Shown piece by piece: positions 24,620-33,346 of a DNA stretch of 64,000 bases; position 1 is the first letter of the stretch, and every line of letters starts with the position of its first letter. The translations under genes and the position numbers were made by a program. The notes below the pieces were generated by a model that saw nothing but the letters and a program-made list of their open reading frames with translations, was not told the DNA's origin and ran no database searches. The stretch is from CAMLFJ01 sp035524955 (lineage in GTDB: Bacteria > Methylomirabilota > Methylomirabilia > Rokubacteriales > CSP1-6), in contig DATLFG010000045.1 in NCBI GenBank assembly GCA_035524955.1, positions 33,018 through 97,017 of the forward strand, read 5' to 3'.

Positions 24620-25891
24620 CTACGCCTCCGTCATGACCGCGCGGTAGTGCCGCCAGAGCGCCCGGTTGGTGGTCTCGTCGGTGACGTGGGAGACGGCGCG
24701 GCCCTGGTCGTCCACGTACTCGCGGTCGAGGCCCCGGCTCAGCAGGAGCCACTCGGGCGTGCGCGCGCGCAGGCCCTGCTGGTTGCGAGTGGCCACGATG
24801 AGATCTTCCGGCATCAGGAAGGATGCGGGGCCCATGCCCGCCTCGGCCATGCGCAGCAGGCGGCCGTTGAACTCGGGCACGCCCTTCCAGAACATCGGCG
24901 TGTGCCAGTGCACGCACTCCTCCACGTCCACCGGCTCGACGATCGCGATGTTGGTCTCCCCCAGGAAGAGGTTCGGGAAGATGAGCGCGTGCGCGGGGCC
25001 CTGCATGATCCGCTGCCGCGCCAGCTCCGGTCCGTCCCGGCGCTCGAGCGCGGCCACGAAATCGGCGACGAGCGGTCCCGCCGCCCCGCCGAACCACTCG
25101 AACGGCCCCTGGTAGCCGGGCGACCAGTCGATCTCGATGTGCCCGTGCCCCCAGTCGCGCACGACCGCCTTGATGGCCTTCTCGTCGCCGACCACCCGCT
25201 GGTACTGCATGCGGACCGTCTTGAAGAGCGCGAGATGCACGAAGCCCAGGTGGTAGCCGTCGCTGTCGTTCTCGGGCAGCGTCTTCCAGTTGGCCGCGCA
25301 GCGATGCTTCACCCAGCCGGCGGTGAGCTCGATCTCCCCCGCCGGGGAGAGATCGCAGGAGCGGTCGATCAGCCGGGTCGCCGCGCCCAGGTGCTCGGTG
25401 AGCGTGATGCCGGTCGCCGCGAAGGACGCGAAGACGAACCCCCGGTAGCTCGCCACCCGCGGGGCGGGCTCGAGCCCGTACTCGCGCCGGTCGAGCGCCG
25501 CGTAGCCGCCCGGATAGGGCACGCCCGTGAGGGCGCCGTCGAGATCGTACGTCCAGCCGTGGTAGGGGCAGGCGAACGCGCGCGCGTGGCCGCGCTCGGC
25601 CGGGCAGAGCATCGTGCCGCGGTGCCGGCAGCGGTTGACGAAGATCGAGACGGCGCCCTCGCGGCCGCGGACCATGATGACCGGCTGGGCGCCGATCCGG
25701 CGGGTGACGTAGTCGCCCGGGCGCGGGATCTCGCTGGCGTGGCCGACGAACACCCACCCGCGATGGAAGATCCGCTCCATCTCGTCGGCGAAGATGCGCA
25801 TATCGGTGTATAGCGACGCATGAATGCGATCGTCCTGCACCAGCGCCTTGTAGTCGATGCGGGGGCGAGGCTCGCCGTCAGGCGTAGACAT
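24620..25891 (-). CDS. Aromatic-ring-hydroxylating dioxygenase alpha subunit (Rieske)
   Basis: A 423-residue oxygenase. Rieske cluster: NRCRHRGTM and CPYHGWTYDLDG (CxH...CxxH, residues about 83-106). The mononuclear iron site is in NDSDGYHLGFVH (about 210-221: Asp, His, His). Resembles benzoate/salicylate-type alpha subunits. It overlaps the stop of the E1-alpha gene by 14 bases and is followed by its beta subunit. Substrate cannot be read from the sequence. Confidence 0.93.
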   Translation of the reverse strand: MSTPDGEPRPRIDYKALVQDDRIHASLYTDMRIFADEMERIFHRGWVFVGHASEIPRPGDYVTRRIGAQPVIMVRGREGAVSIFVNRCRHRGTMLCPAERGHARAFACPYHGWTYDLDGALTGVPYPGGYAALDRREYGLEPAPRVASYRGFVFASFAATGITLTEHLGAATRLIDRSCDLSPAGEIELTAGWVKHRCAANWKTLPENDSDGYHLGFVHLALFKTVRMQYQRVVGDEKAIKAVVRDWGHGHIEIDWSPGYQGPFEWFGGAAGPLVADFVAALERRDGPELARQRIMQGPAHALIFPNLFLGETNIAIVEPVDVEECVHWHTPMFWKGVPEFNGRLLRMAEAGMGPASFLMPEDLIVATRNQQGLRARTPEWLLLSRGLDREYVDDQGRAVSHVTDETTNRALWRHYRAVMTEA

Positions 25892-26861
25892 CCTCGCCCA
25901 CCTGCCCCGGGCCGGGGAACGGGGCGGCCAGCGCGTACTGCACGCCGCTCTCGATCTCGGTCTTCACGTCCGCCTGGATGCGGTCGAAGACCGACTGCTC
26001 GGCGAGCCGCTGCTGCATGAGCCGCGAGGACAGCGTCTCGAGCGGGTCGCGGTTGGTCATCCAGTCCCGCTCCTCGTCGCGGGTGCGGTACTCCCGGTTC
26101 ACGTCGCCCACGTGGTGGCCGTAGTACCGGTAGGTCTTGCACTCGAGGAACGCCGGGCCCTCGCCGCGGCGCGCCCGCTCGACCAGGCGCTTCATGGTGG
26201 CGTGCACCGCCTGCACGTCCTGGCCGTCCACGCTCTCGGCGTGCACGCCCACCGCGCGGGGGCGGGCCAGGATCTCGCCCGCGATCGTCTCGGTGCCGGG
26301 GGTGTACTCGCCGTAGAGGTTGTTCTCGCAGACGTAGATGACCGGCAGCTTCCAGAGCGCGGCCATGTTCATGGCCTCGTAGAGCAGGCCCTGCCCGAGG
26401 GCGCCGTCGCCGAAGAAGCACACCGCGACCTGGCCGCTCTTGCGCATCTTGGCGGAGAGCGCGGCGCCGGTGGCGATGCCCGCGGAGCCCCCCACGATGG
26501 CGTTGGCGCCGAGGTTGCCGGTCTCGGGATCGGCGATGTGCATGGACCCGCCCTTGCCGCGGCAGTAGCCCGGCTCCTTGCCGAGCAGCTCCGCGAACAT
26601 CCGGGGCACCGAGGCGCCCTTGGCCAGGCAGTGCCCGTGGCCGCGATGCGTGCTGGTGATGAAGTCGTCGCGCTTGAGTGCCTCGCAGACCCCGACCGCG
26701 ACCGCCTCCTCGCCGACGTAGAGATGGGCCAGGCCGGGCATCTTCGCGCCCTTGTAGAGCTCGTGCACCTGCTCCTCGAAGGCGCGGATCTTGGCCATCT
26801 GGCGGTACATGTGCAGGTGCTGCTCGAGGTCCATCCGCGGCTCGGTCATCTGGGTCGTCAT
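25878..26861 (-). CDS. 2-oxoacid dehydrogenase E1 alpha subunit
   Basis: A 327-residue ThDP-binding alpha subunit (pyruvate/acetoin type). Start ATG 26861 follows GGGAGG. Motifs: HRGHGHCLAKGA (phosphorylation-loop region), GDGALGQGLLYEAMNMAAL and CENNLYGEYT (ThDP/Mg motif GDG...N), and YRYYGHHVGDVNREYR. It is the upstream gene of the run that includes the Rieske pair; its E1-beta and E2 partners lie downstream beyond a divergently oriented CoA-transferase. An E3 gene is not in the window. Confidence 0.92.
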   Translation of the reverse strand: MTTQMTEPRMDLEQHLHMYRQMAKIRAFEEQVHELYKGAKMPGLAHLYVGEEAVAVGVCEALKRDDFITSTHRGHGHCLAKGASVPRMFAELLGKEPGYCRGKGGSMHIADPETGNLGANAIVGGSAGIATGAALSAKMRKSGQVAVCFFGDGALGQGLLYEAMNMAALWKLPVIYVCENNLYGEYTPGTETIAGEILARPRAVGVHAESVDGQDVQAVHATMKRLVERARRGEGPAFLECKTYRYYGHHVGDVNREYRTRDEERDWMTNRDPLETLSSRLMQQRLAEQSVFDRIQADVKTEIESGVQYALAAPFPGPGQVGEDVYA

Positions 26862-26949
26862 CGTCGGCCCTCCCTTGGGCGGCTGCTCTGTGGCGGGAGT
26901 ATACATTGGACCGGCCCGACCCGCGGAGGCCGTGCTACGGTCGACCCCG

Positions 26950-28470
26950 GTGGCGTCCGAGGCCGCATCCGCCCGACCGCACGGTCTCTCCAAGTCCCGC
27001 GCCATGGCGGGACTGCAGTGCCACAAACTGCTCTGGTGGATGGCGCACGAGCCGGCCGCGCCCGAGCTCGAGGTGGACCACGCGCGCCAGGCCGTCTACG
27101 ACCAGGGCCACCGGGTCGGCGCGCTGGCCCGGACCTACGTGCCGGGCGGCGTGCTCGTGGACCTGCCCCACGACGCCTACGAGCAGCGGCTGGAGGCGAC
27201 CCGGCGGGCGCTCGCCGCCGGTGCGCGCGCGGTGTACGAGGCCGCCTTCCGCGCCGACGGCGTCTTCGTGTCGGTGGACATTCTGGAGCGTCTGGGGCTG
27301 GAGCGTCTGGGGCTCGAGCGCCTGGAGCGCGGCTTCGGCCTGATCGAGGTCAAGTCCACCGCCGGCGTGAAGGCGCAGCACGTGCCCGACGTCGCGGTGC
27401 AGGCCCACGTGCTCCGCCGGAGCGGGCTCGACGTCGGCCGGATGGAGGTCATGCACCTCAACCGCGCCTGCGCGTACCCCGACCTGAGCGATCTCTTCAC
27501 GCGGGCCGACGTGACCGAGCTGGTCGAGGCCCGGCTGGCCGCCGTCCCCGGCGAGATCGCGGCCATGACCGCGATGCTCGCGGGCCCGCTGCCGAGCGTG
27601 GCCACCGGCCCGCAGTGCTCGGCGCCCTACGAGTGCCCCTTCACCGCGCGGTGCTGGCCGGTACTGCCCCCGCACCACGTCAGCACGCTCTACGCCATGC
27701 GCCGCCGCGCGTTCGAGCTGGACGAGCTGGGTTACCGCACCATCCTCGACCTGCCGGAGGATTTCGCCCTTGGGGCCGCCGCCGATCGGCAGCGCCGGGC
27801 GGTGCGGGCCGGGCGGATGATCGTCGAGCCGACCCTGGCCGGCGCGCTCGCTCCCCTCGCGCCCCCGGTGACCTTCCTCGACTTCGAGACCGTCGGGCTG
27901 GCCATCCCGGTATGGGACGGCTGCCATCCCTACGATGCGGTGCCGGTGCAGTTCAGCGCCTACGTGCCGGACGAGCGCGGAGCGCTCCGGGCCCACGACT
28001 GGCTCGCGGAGGGGCCCGGCGACCCGCGCCCGGCGCTGGCCGAGCGGCTCCTCGCCGCGTGCGCGGGCGCCCGCGCCATCGCGACCTACGGAAGCTTCGA
28101 GCGCGACCGCATCCGGGAGCTCGCGGCGGCGCTGCCGTCCCTGGCCGCCCGGCTCGAGGCCCTCGCGGCGCGCGTGGTCGACCTGTTGCCGGTGGTGCGC
28201 AATCACGTCTATCATCCGGACTTCGGCGGCAGCTTCTCGCTCAAGCGCGTGCTGCCCGCGCTGGTGCCCGAGCTCGACTACCGCGGGCTCGCGATCGCCG
28301 AGGGCGAGACGGCGAGCCTCGAGCTGGGGCGCCTGCTCTTCCACGGGGACGCGATGGAGCCGGAGGAGCGGGCGCGGCTGCGCGCGGACCTGCTCGCGTA
28401 CTGCCATCGGGATACGTGGGGGCTGGTCAGGCTGCTGGAGCGGCTGCGCGGCCTGGCGGGGGGAGCATGA
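26950..28470 (+). CDS. DUF2779-type protein: Cas4/RecB-like nuclease fused to DEDD exonuclease-like domain
   Basis: About 506 residues, starting at GTG 26950 so that the family opening GLSKSRAMAGLQCHKLLWW is kept. The N-terminal half has a PD-(D/E)xK nuclease pattern (VSVDILERL, then GFGLIEVKSTAGVK) and four cysteines (GLQC, QCSAPYECPF, RCW) placed like the Fe-S cluster of Cas4/AddB nucleases. The C-terminal half has FLDFETVGLAIPVWD, with the DxE of DEDD exonucleases, and a late YCHRDTWGLVRLLERL. A short in-gene repeat gives ERLGLERLGLERLERG. Role unknown; DNA repair or defence is possible. It is divergent from E1-alpha. Confidence 0.8.
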   Translation: MASEAASARPHGLSKSRAMAGLQCHKLLWWMAHEPAAPELEVDHARQAVYDQGHRVGALARTYVPGGVLVDLPHDAYEQRLEATRRALAAGARAVYEAAFRADGVFVSVDILERLGLERLGLERLERGFGLIEVKSTAGVKAQHVPDVAVQAHVLRRSGLDVGRMEVMHLNRACAYPDLSDLFTRADVTELVEARLAAVPGEIAAMTAMLAGPLPSVATGPQCSAPYECPFTARCWPVLPPHHVSTLYAMRRRAFELDELGYRTILDLPEDFALGAAADRQRRAVRAGRMIVEPTLAGALAPLAPPVTFLDFETVGLAIPVWDGCHPYDAVPVQFSAYVPDERGALRAHDWLAEGPGDPRPALAERLLAACAGARAIATYGSFERDRIRELAAALPSLAARLEALAARVVDLLPVVRNHVYHPDFGGSFSLKRVLPALVPELDYRGLAIAEGETASLELGRLLFHGDAMEPEERARLRADLLAYCHRDTWGLVRLLERLRGLAGGA

Positions 28471-29465
28471 CGGGACCGATCGACGTCCACACGCACATCT
28501 TCGCGAGCGGCTGGCCGGACTTCGCGGCGCGCCACGGCGGCGACCGCTGGCCGCGGCTCGAGGGCGACCCGGCCACCGGGTGCAAGCTCTACCTGGGCGC
28601 CGCGTTCAACCGCAACCTCACGCCGCACGCCTTCGACCCCGCGCGCCGCCTCGAGCAGATGGACCGGACCGGCGTGGATCGCCAGCTCCTCTCCCCCGCC
28701 CCGCCGACCTTCTGCTACTGGGCGCCCGGCCCCGCCGCGGCCGAGTGGTGCCGGATGCAGAACGACGCGATCGCGGAGCTGGTCGGCCGGAGCCCCGCGC
28801 GCTTCCTCGGCGCGGGCGGCCTGCCGCTGCAGGCGCCCGACCTGGCCGTGAAGGAGCTCGAGCGCGTGGCCACCGGGCTGCGCTTCCCCGCGGTGGAGAT
28901 CGGCGCCAACGTGGGCGGCCACGACCTCGACGACCCGAGCCTGGCCCCGGTCTGGGACGCGGCGGCCGCGCTCGGCATCGCGATCTTCGTCCACCCGCAG
29001 GCGCCGATCCTGGGCGATCCGCGCTTCCGCAAGAACAACCTGACGCAGGTGGCCGGCTTCCCGCTCGAGACCGCGCTCGCCATGACGCGGGTGATCTTCG
29101 GCGGGGTGCTTGACCGCTGGCCGTCGGTGCGCTGGTGCTTCGCCCACGGCGGCGGGGCCTTCGCCTACATCCTGCCGCGGCTCGACCAGGGCTGGACGGC
29201 CATCCCGGACGCAAAGAAGGCGCTCGCCCAGCCGCCCAGCGCCTACGCGCGGCGGGTCTGGGTGGACTCGCTGACGCTCTCTCCGAAAGTTCTCGCGTTC
29301 GCGCTCGATACCTTCGGGCCCGAGCGCATCGTGCTCGGCAGCGACTACCCGTTCAAGATGGGCGTGGACGATCCGGTGAGCGTCCTGGACGCGCTCGGCC
29401 TCGACGCGGCCACGCGCCGGCGGCTCACCGTGGACAATGCCCGGCAGTTCCTCGCACTGCAATGA
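28467..29465 (+). CDS. Amidohydrolase-2 family protein (ACMSD-like metal-dependent hydrolase/decarboxylase)
   Basis: A 332-residue TIM-barrel amidohydrolase. IDVHTHIFASGW gives the HxH metal ligands; AIFVHPQAP the third His; WCFAHGGGAFAYIL a further His; and LGSDYPF the catalytic Asp. The arrangement fits 2-amino-3-carboxymuconate semialdehyde decarboxylase and gamma-resorcylate decarboxylase relatives, which decarboxylate aromatic-pathway intermediates. ATG overlaps the stop of the nuclease gene (ATGA); the LLM gene follows after 7 bases. Confidence 0.9.
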   Translation: MTGPIDVHTHIFASGWPDFAARHGGDRWPRLEGDPATGCKLYLGAAFNRNLTPHAFDPARRLEQMDRTGVDRQLLSPAPPTFCYWAPGPAAAEWCRMQNDAIAELVGRSPARFLGAGGLPLQAPDLAVKELERVATGLRFPAVEIGANVGGHDLDDPSLAPVWDAAAALGIAIFVHPQAPILGDPRFRKNNLTQVAGFPLETALAMTRVIFGGVLDRWPSVRWCFAHGGGAFAYILPRLDQGWTAIPDAKKALAQPPSAYARRVWVDSLTLSPKVLAFALDTFGPERIVLGSDYPFKMGVDDPVSVLDALGLDAATRRRLTVDNARQFLALQ

Positions 29466-29472
29466 GGAGACC

Positions 29473-30495
29473 ATGAACTTCGGAACCTTCCTGCTGATGC
29501 AGTCGCCGTCCGCCCGGTCGTCCCGGGAGATCTACGCCCGCGCGGTCGAGATGGCCCAGGCCGCGGAGAGCCTGGGCTTCAGCAATATCTGGCTGGCCGA
29601 GCACCACTTCTCGACCTACGGCTACCTCTCCCGCCCGGTGCAGCTCGCCACCTACCTGGCGGGGCGGACCACCCGCCTCCGGGTGGGCACCGCGGTCATC
29701 GTGGTGCCGCTCCACCACCCGCTCGTGGTGGCCGAGGAGATCGCCACGCTCGCGCTCCTCGCCCCGGACCGCCTCGACATCGGGCTCGGCCGCGGCTACC
29801 AGCACTACGAGTTCGAGCGCTTCGGGCTCGAGCTGGAGAGCGGGCGCGCCCGGTGGGAGGAATCGGTGGACGTCATCCTGAAGGCCCTCGCGGGCGGGCC
29901 GTTCAGCTACGAGGGCAAGCTCTACCGGATCCCCGAGACCACGATCTTCCCGCAGCTGGAAGGGCCGCGGCCGCCCATCTGGATCACCGCCCAGAGTCCC
30001 GATTCGGTCGAGGGCGCGGTGCGCCGGGGCTTCAACGTGCTCACCGGCGGCTTCGGCGTCCCGGTCGAGCGCATGGCCGAGTTCCGCAAGCTCTTCGACC
30101 GGGTGGTGGCCGAGGTGAAGCCGCCGCAGCCGCTGCACGTCGGCGTGCAGCGCGCGGTCTACGTGACGAAGGACGACGCGGACGCGCGCGCCGCCGCCGA
30201 GGAGGCGCGCTGGAACATGCGCGTGACGCTGAGCCTCCGCAATCACTACGAGCGCGTCGAGGACGGCCGCGCGATCCCGGTGCCGGCGCCGACGGAGCCC
30301 GACGTGGACGATCTGCTCGACCGCTACCTGGTCATCGGCACGCCCGAGACCTGCGTCCGCCAGATCGAGCGGCTGCGCCGCGACGTCGGGATCACCCACT
30401 TCAACTGCAGCTTCTGGTTCGGCGACCTCGAGCAGGCCCGCGTCCTCCGCTCGATGGAGCTCTTCGCCGCCGAAGTGATGCCCGCGTTCGCGTAG
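29473..30495 (+). CDS. LLM-class flavin-dependent oxidoreductase (bacterial luciferase-like)
   Basis: A 340-residue luciferase-like monooxygenase. Start MNFGTFLLMQSPSARSS follows GAGGAG. Then FSNIWLAEHHFSTYGYLSRP (the AEHHF motif of the alkanal-monooxygenase branch), RVGTAVIVVPLHHPLVVAEE and APDRLDIGLGRGYQ. FMNH2-dependent oxygenation is expected. Co-directional with the amidohydrolase upstream; a palindromic repeat separates it from the Rieske pair downstream. Confidence 0.9.
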   Translation: MNFGTFLLMQSPSARSSREIYARAVEMAQAAESLGFSNIWLAEHHFSTYGYLSRPVQLATYLAGRTTRLRVGTAVIVVPLHHPLVVAEEIATLALLAPDRLDIGLGRGYQHYEFERFGLELESGRARWEESVDVILKALAGGPFSYEGKLYRIPETTIFPQLEGPRPPIWITAQSPDSVEGAVRRGFNVLTGGFGVPVERMAEFRKLFDRVVAEVKPPQPLHVGVQRAVYVTKDDADARAAAEEARWNMRVTLSLRNHYERVEDGRAIPVPAPTEPDVDDLLDRYLVIGTPETCVRQIERLRRDVGITHFNCSFWFGDLEQARVLRSMELFAAEVMPAFA

Positions 30496-30511
30496 TCCCC
30501 TGTCAGTCAGG

Positions 30512-30600
30512 CCCCTCTCACCCCAACCCTCTCCCCAGAGGGGAGAGGGAGCCGGGCCGAGAACCCTCTCCCCTCTGGGGAGAGGGCAGGGTGAGGGGCC
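30512..30600. repeat. GC-rich palindromic repeats
   Basis: Two hairpins of the same family (CCCTCTCCCCAGAGGGGAGA and CCCTCTCCCCTCTGGGGAGA with flanks) between the LLM gene and the second Rieske alpha gene, both plus strand. The rest of the 144-base gap contains no gene. Confidence 0.85.
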
Positions 30601-30639
30601 TGCTGAGGGACCCCGCCCCTGTGCTATTCTCCCCGGCGC

Positions 30640-31881
30640 ATGGCAGCCTCCGGTTCGCGCCCCGAATGGCCTGGCGCGTCATTGGCGCGCGTGCCGTACT
30701 GGGTCTACCAGGACGACGCGAACTACCGCGCCGAGCTGCGCCGCATCTTCGAGGGACCGGTCTGGAACTATCTCTGCCTCGCCTCCGACCTCCCGAACGC
30801 GGGTGACTACCGCACCAGCTTCCTCGGCGAGATGCCGGTCATCGTGGTCCGGGGCGCGCAGGGGGAGGTCCACGCCTTCGAGAACCGCTGCGCCCACCGC
30901 GGCGCCCTGATCGCGCTGGACGACGCGGGATCCACCGGCAGCCACTTCCAGTGCGTCTACCACGCGTGGACCTACGACCTGACGGGCACCCTGGTCGGCA
31001 TCGCCTTCGAGAAGGGCAGCAACGGCAAGGGCGGCATGCCCGCCTCCTTCTGCAAGGCCGACCACGGCCCGCGCCGGCTCCGCACCACCGTGCTCGCCGG
31101 GCTCGTGTTCGCGACGCTCTCGCCCGACACCCCGCCCATCGAGGAGTACCTGGGCCAGGAGGTGCTGGGCCGACTCCGGCGCGTGCTGCACAAGGAAGCG
31201 CGGGTGATGGGCCGCTTCGTGCAGGCCCTGCCCAACAACTGGAAGCTCTACGTGGAGAACGTGAAGGACACCTACCACGCGAGCCTGCTCCACACGTTCT
31301 TCGGCACCTTCCGCATCACCCGCCTCACCCAGGGCGGCGGCGTCCTGGTGAGCCCGGACGGCGGCCACCACGCCAGCTACACCATCGACCGCGCCGACGA
31401 CGCGCGCAGCACCGCCTACCGCGAGCAGGGCATCCGCTCGGAGCACCAGAGCTACCGGCTCGCCGATCCGAGCCTGCTCGACGCGGTGGACGAGTTCGGC
31501 GACGGCATCCAGCTCCAGATCCTCACCGCGTTCCCGGGCTTCGTGCTCCAGCAGATCCACAACTCGCTCGCGGTGCGGCAGGTGCTGCCCAAGGGGCCGG
31601 GGGCGATGGAGCTGCACTGGACGTATCTGGGGTTCGCGGACGACTCGCCCGACATGCACCGCCGCCGCATGAAGCAGTCGAACCTGGTCGGCCCCGCCGG
31701 CTACGTCTCGATGGAGGACGGCTGCGTGGGCGGCTTCGTGCAGCGCGGGGTCGCGGCGGCGGGCGAGGCGCTGTCCGTGGTCAACATGGGCGGCGAGGGC
31801 GCCGAGTCGCAGGCGACGCGCGCCACCGAGGCCTCGGTGCGCGGGTTCTGGAAGGCCTACCGGCGATACATGGAGGCCTAG
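30640..31881 (+). CDS. Aromatic-ring-hydroxylating dioxygenase alpha subunit (Rieske)
   Basis: A 413-residue alpha subunit, distinct from the one at 24620. Rieske motifs: ENRCAHRGALIA and CVYHAWTYDLTG; iron-site region ENVKDTYHASLLHTFFG (Asp, His, His, about residues 207-223). The remainder resembles anthranilate or salicylate-type oxygenases (AndAc/salicylate 1-hydroxylase group). Beta subunit follows directly. There is no electron-transfer gene nearby. Confidence 0.92.
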   Translation: MAASGSRPEWPGASLARVPYWVYQDDANYRAELRRIFEGPVWNYLCLASDLPNAGDYRTSFLGEMPVIVVRGAQGEVHAFENRCAHRGALIALDDAGSTGSHFQCVYHAWTYDLTGTLVGIAFEKGSNGKGGMPASFCKADHGPRRLRTTVLAGLVFATLSPDTPPIEEYLGQEVLGRLRRVLHKEARVMGRFVQALPNNWKLYVENVKDTYHASLLHTFFGTFRITRLTQGGGVLVSPDGGHHASYTIDRADDARSTAYREQGIRSEHQSYRLADPSLLDAVDEFGDGIQLQILTAFPGFVLQQIHNSLAVRQVLPKGPGAMELHWTYLGFADDSPDMHRRRMKQSNLVGPAGYVSMEDGCVGGFVQRGVAAAGEALSVVNMGGEGAESQATRATEASVRGFWKAYRRYMEA

Positions 31882-31882
31882 C

Positions 31883-32344
31883 ATGCTGGCCGAGCGCGTC
31901 TCGCAGCTCAACGCGGAGTACGCGCGGGCCATCGACGACGACCGGCTGGAGGGCTGGCCGGACTTCTTCACCGATCCCTGCGTCTACAAGATCACCTCGG
32001 CCGACAACTACCGGCGGGGCCTGCCCGCCGGCCTCGTCTACGCCGACTCGCGGGGCATGCTGAAGGACCGCGTCACCGCGCTGCGGGAGGCCAATATCTA
32101 CGAGCGGCAGGCCTACCGGCACCTGGTCGGCCTCCCCGCCATCCGCGCGGGCGCGGGCGAGGCGGTGCACGCGGAGACGCCGTTCCTGGTGGTGCGTGTG
32201 ATGCGCGACGGCACCATGGACCTCTTCGCCACCGGCCGCTACATAGACACGCTGGTCGATGAGGGCGGCACCCTCCGCTTCCAGGAACGGTTGGTCGTGT
32301 GCGACAGCAGCCGCGTCGACACGCTCCTGGCGATTCCCCTCTAG
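31883..32344 (+). CDS. Aromatic-ring-hydroxylating dioxygenase beta subunit
   Basis: A 153-residue NTF2-fold subunit one base after the alpha-subunit stop. MLAERVSQLNAEYARAIDDD, then GWPDFFTDPCVYKITSADN and ERQAYRHLVGLP, are typical. It pairs with the alpha subunit at 30640-31881. A copy of a dispersed repeat starts just after its stop codon. Confidence 0.9.
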   Translation: MLAERVSQLNAEYARAIDDDRLEGWPDFFTDPCVYKITSADNYRRGLPAGLVYADSRGMLKDRVTALREANIYERQAYRHLVGLPAIRAGAGEAVHAETPFLVVRVMRDGTMDLFATGRYIDTLVDEGGTLRFQERLVVCDSSRVDTLLAIPL

Positions 32345-32361
32345 GCGCGCATGAACGGAAC

Positions 32362-32434
32362 ACGCGCGAGGCGGACGGGTCCTGTCGCCGCGGGCGGCCC
32401 CCGTCCGGTCACCGTCGTGCTCTTTCACGAATAG
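32362..32434 (+). repeat. Dispersed repeat, short copy
   Basis: GCGGACGGGTCCTGTCGCC, then CCCGTCCGGT, then TTTCACGAATA match the ends of the longer inverted copy at 17-198, which has about 100 extra bases in the middle. A 27-codon frame (MNGTRARRTGPVAAGG...) crosses it but is a by-product of the repeat. Confidence 0.55.
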
Positions 32435-32461
32435 CCACCAGATCGACTTCGAGGAGCCCAC

Positions 32462-33328
32462 ATGTCTGCGCCGCTCCGCTCGCTGATGCAAGGCCCGCTG
32501 CCGGTCACCGCGCCGCTCGTGCTGAATCCGCTGATGGCCCGCATGGTGGAGGCGGCCGGCTTCCCGGCCGGCTACCTGGGCGGCGGCGCCACCGGGTACC
32601 AGAAGGTGGCGCTCGAGGCCAACCTCAACCTCACCGAGATGTGCCAGGCCGCGCTCGACATCGGGGCGGTCTCGCGGCTGCCGCTCATCCTGGACGGGGC
32701 CTGCGGCTACGGCGATCCGATGCACATGCACCGTACGATCGGGATGAGCGAGGCGGCCGGCTTCGCGGCCATCGAGATCGAGGACCAGCTCGTGCCGAAG
32801 CGGGCGCACCACCACATCGGGATCGAGCACATGATCCCGGTGGAGCTGATGGCGGCCAAGGTGGCGACCGCGGTGGCCGCGCGGCGCAACCCGGACTTCC
32901 TCATCATCGGGCGCACCAACGCGGTGCGGGCCTCCACGATGGATGACGCGCTCCGGCGCGGCCTCGCCTACCGCAAGGCGGGCGCGGACGTGCTGCTGCT
33001 CTCGATGGCGCACACGCCCGAGCAGCTGCGCTTCATCGGCGAGCGGCTCGGCGGCCCGCTCATGTACCTCTCGGGCCGCGGCGGTCTCGCCGGCCTCGGC
33101 ATGACGCTCGCGGATCTCGGCGCGCTCGGCTTCCGCATCGTGGCGGATCCCTCCACGCCGCTGCTCGCCGCGTTCGCGGCGTGGAAGACGGTCTACACGG
33201 ATCTGGCATCCGGTTTCGGCGCGGGGCAGACGCCGGCCGACTGGGGCCCCCTCGAGCACGACATGCTGGGGGTGATCGAGCTCGAGAAACTGCTCGCGGT
33301 GGAGCGCAGGACCGTCGAGATCGGGTAG
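32462..33328 (+). CDS. Isocitrate lyase/PEP mutase superfamily protein
   Basis: A 288-residue TIM-barrel protein of the PEP mutase/methylisocitrate lyase superfamily. Landmarks: GYLGGGATGYQK, LILDGACGYGDP (metal and phosphonate-site region), GFAAIEIEDQLVPKRAHHH, LIIGRTNAVRA. The catalytic Cys of true lyases (KKCGH) is absent: the loop reads PKRAHHHIG. It is therefore unlikely to be methylisocitrate lyase; an oxaloacetate/oxalate hydrolase, a C-C decarboxylase or a 2,3-dimethylmalate-lyase-like function is possible. Confidence 0.87.
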   Translation: MSAPLRSLMQGPLPVTAPLVLNPLMARMVEAAGFPAGYLGGGATGYQKVALEANLNLTEMCQAALDIGAVSRLPLILDGACGYGDPMHMHRTIGMSEAAGFAAIEIEDQLVPKRAHHHIGIEHMIPVELMAAKVATAVAARRNPDFLIIGRTNAVRASTMDDALRRGLAYRKAGADVLLLSMAHTPEQLRFIGERLGGPLMYLSGRGGLAGLGMTLADLGALGFRIVADPSTPLLAAFAAWKTVYTDLASGFGAGQTPADWGPLEHDMLGVIELEKLLAVERRTVEIG

Positions 33329-33346
33329 AGGAGAACAGCCATGGAA

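Noticed and set aside
32345..32461. 27-codon frame starting MNGTRARRTG
   Set aside because: Overlaps the dispersed repeat; no ribosome-binding site and no conservation beyond the DNA repeat.
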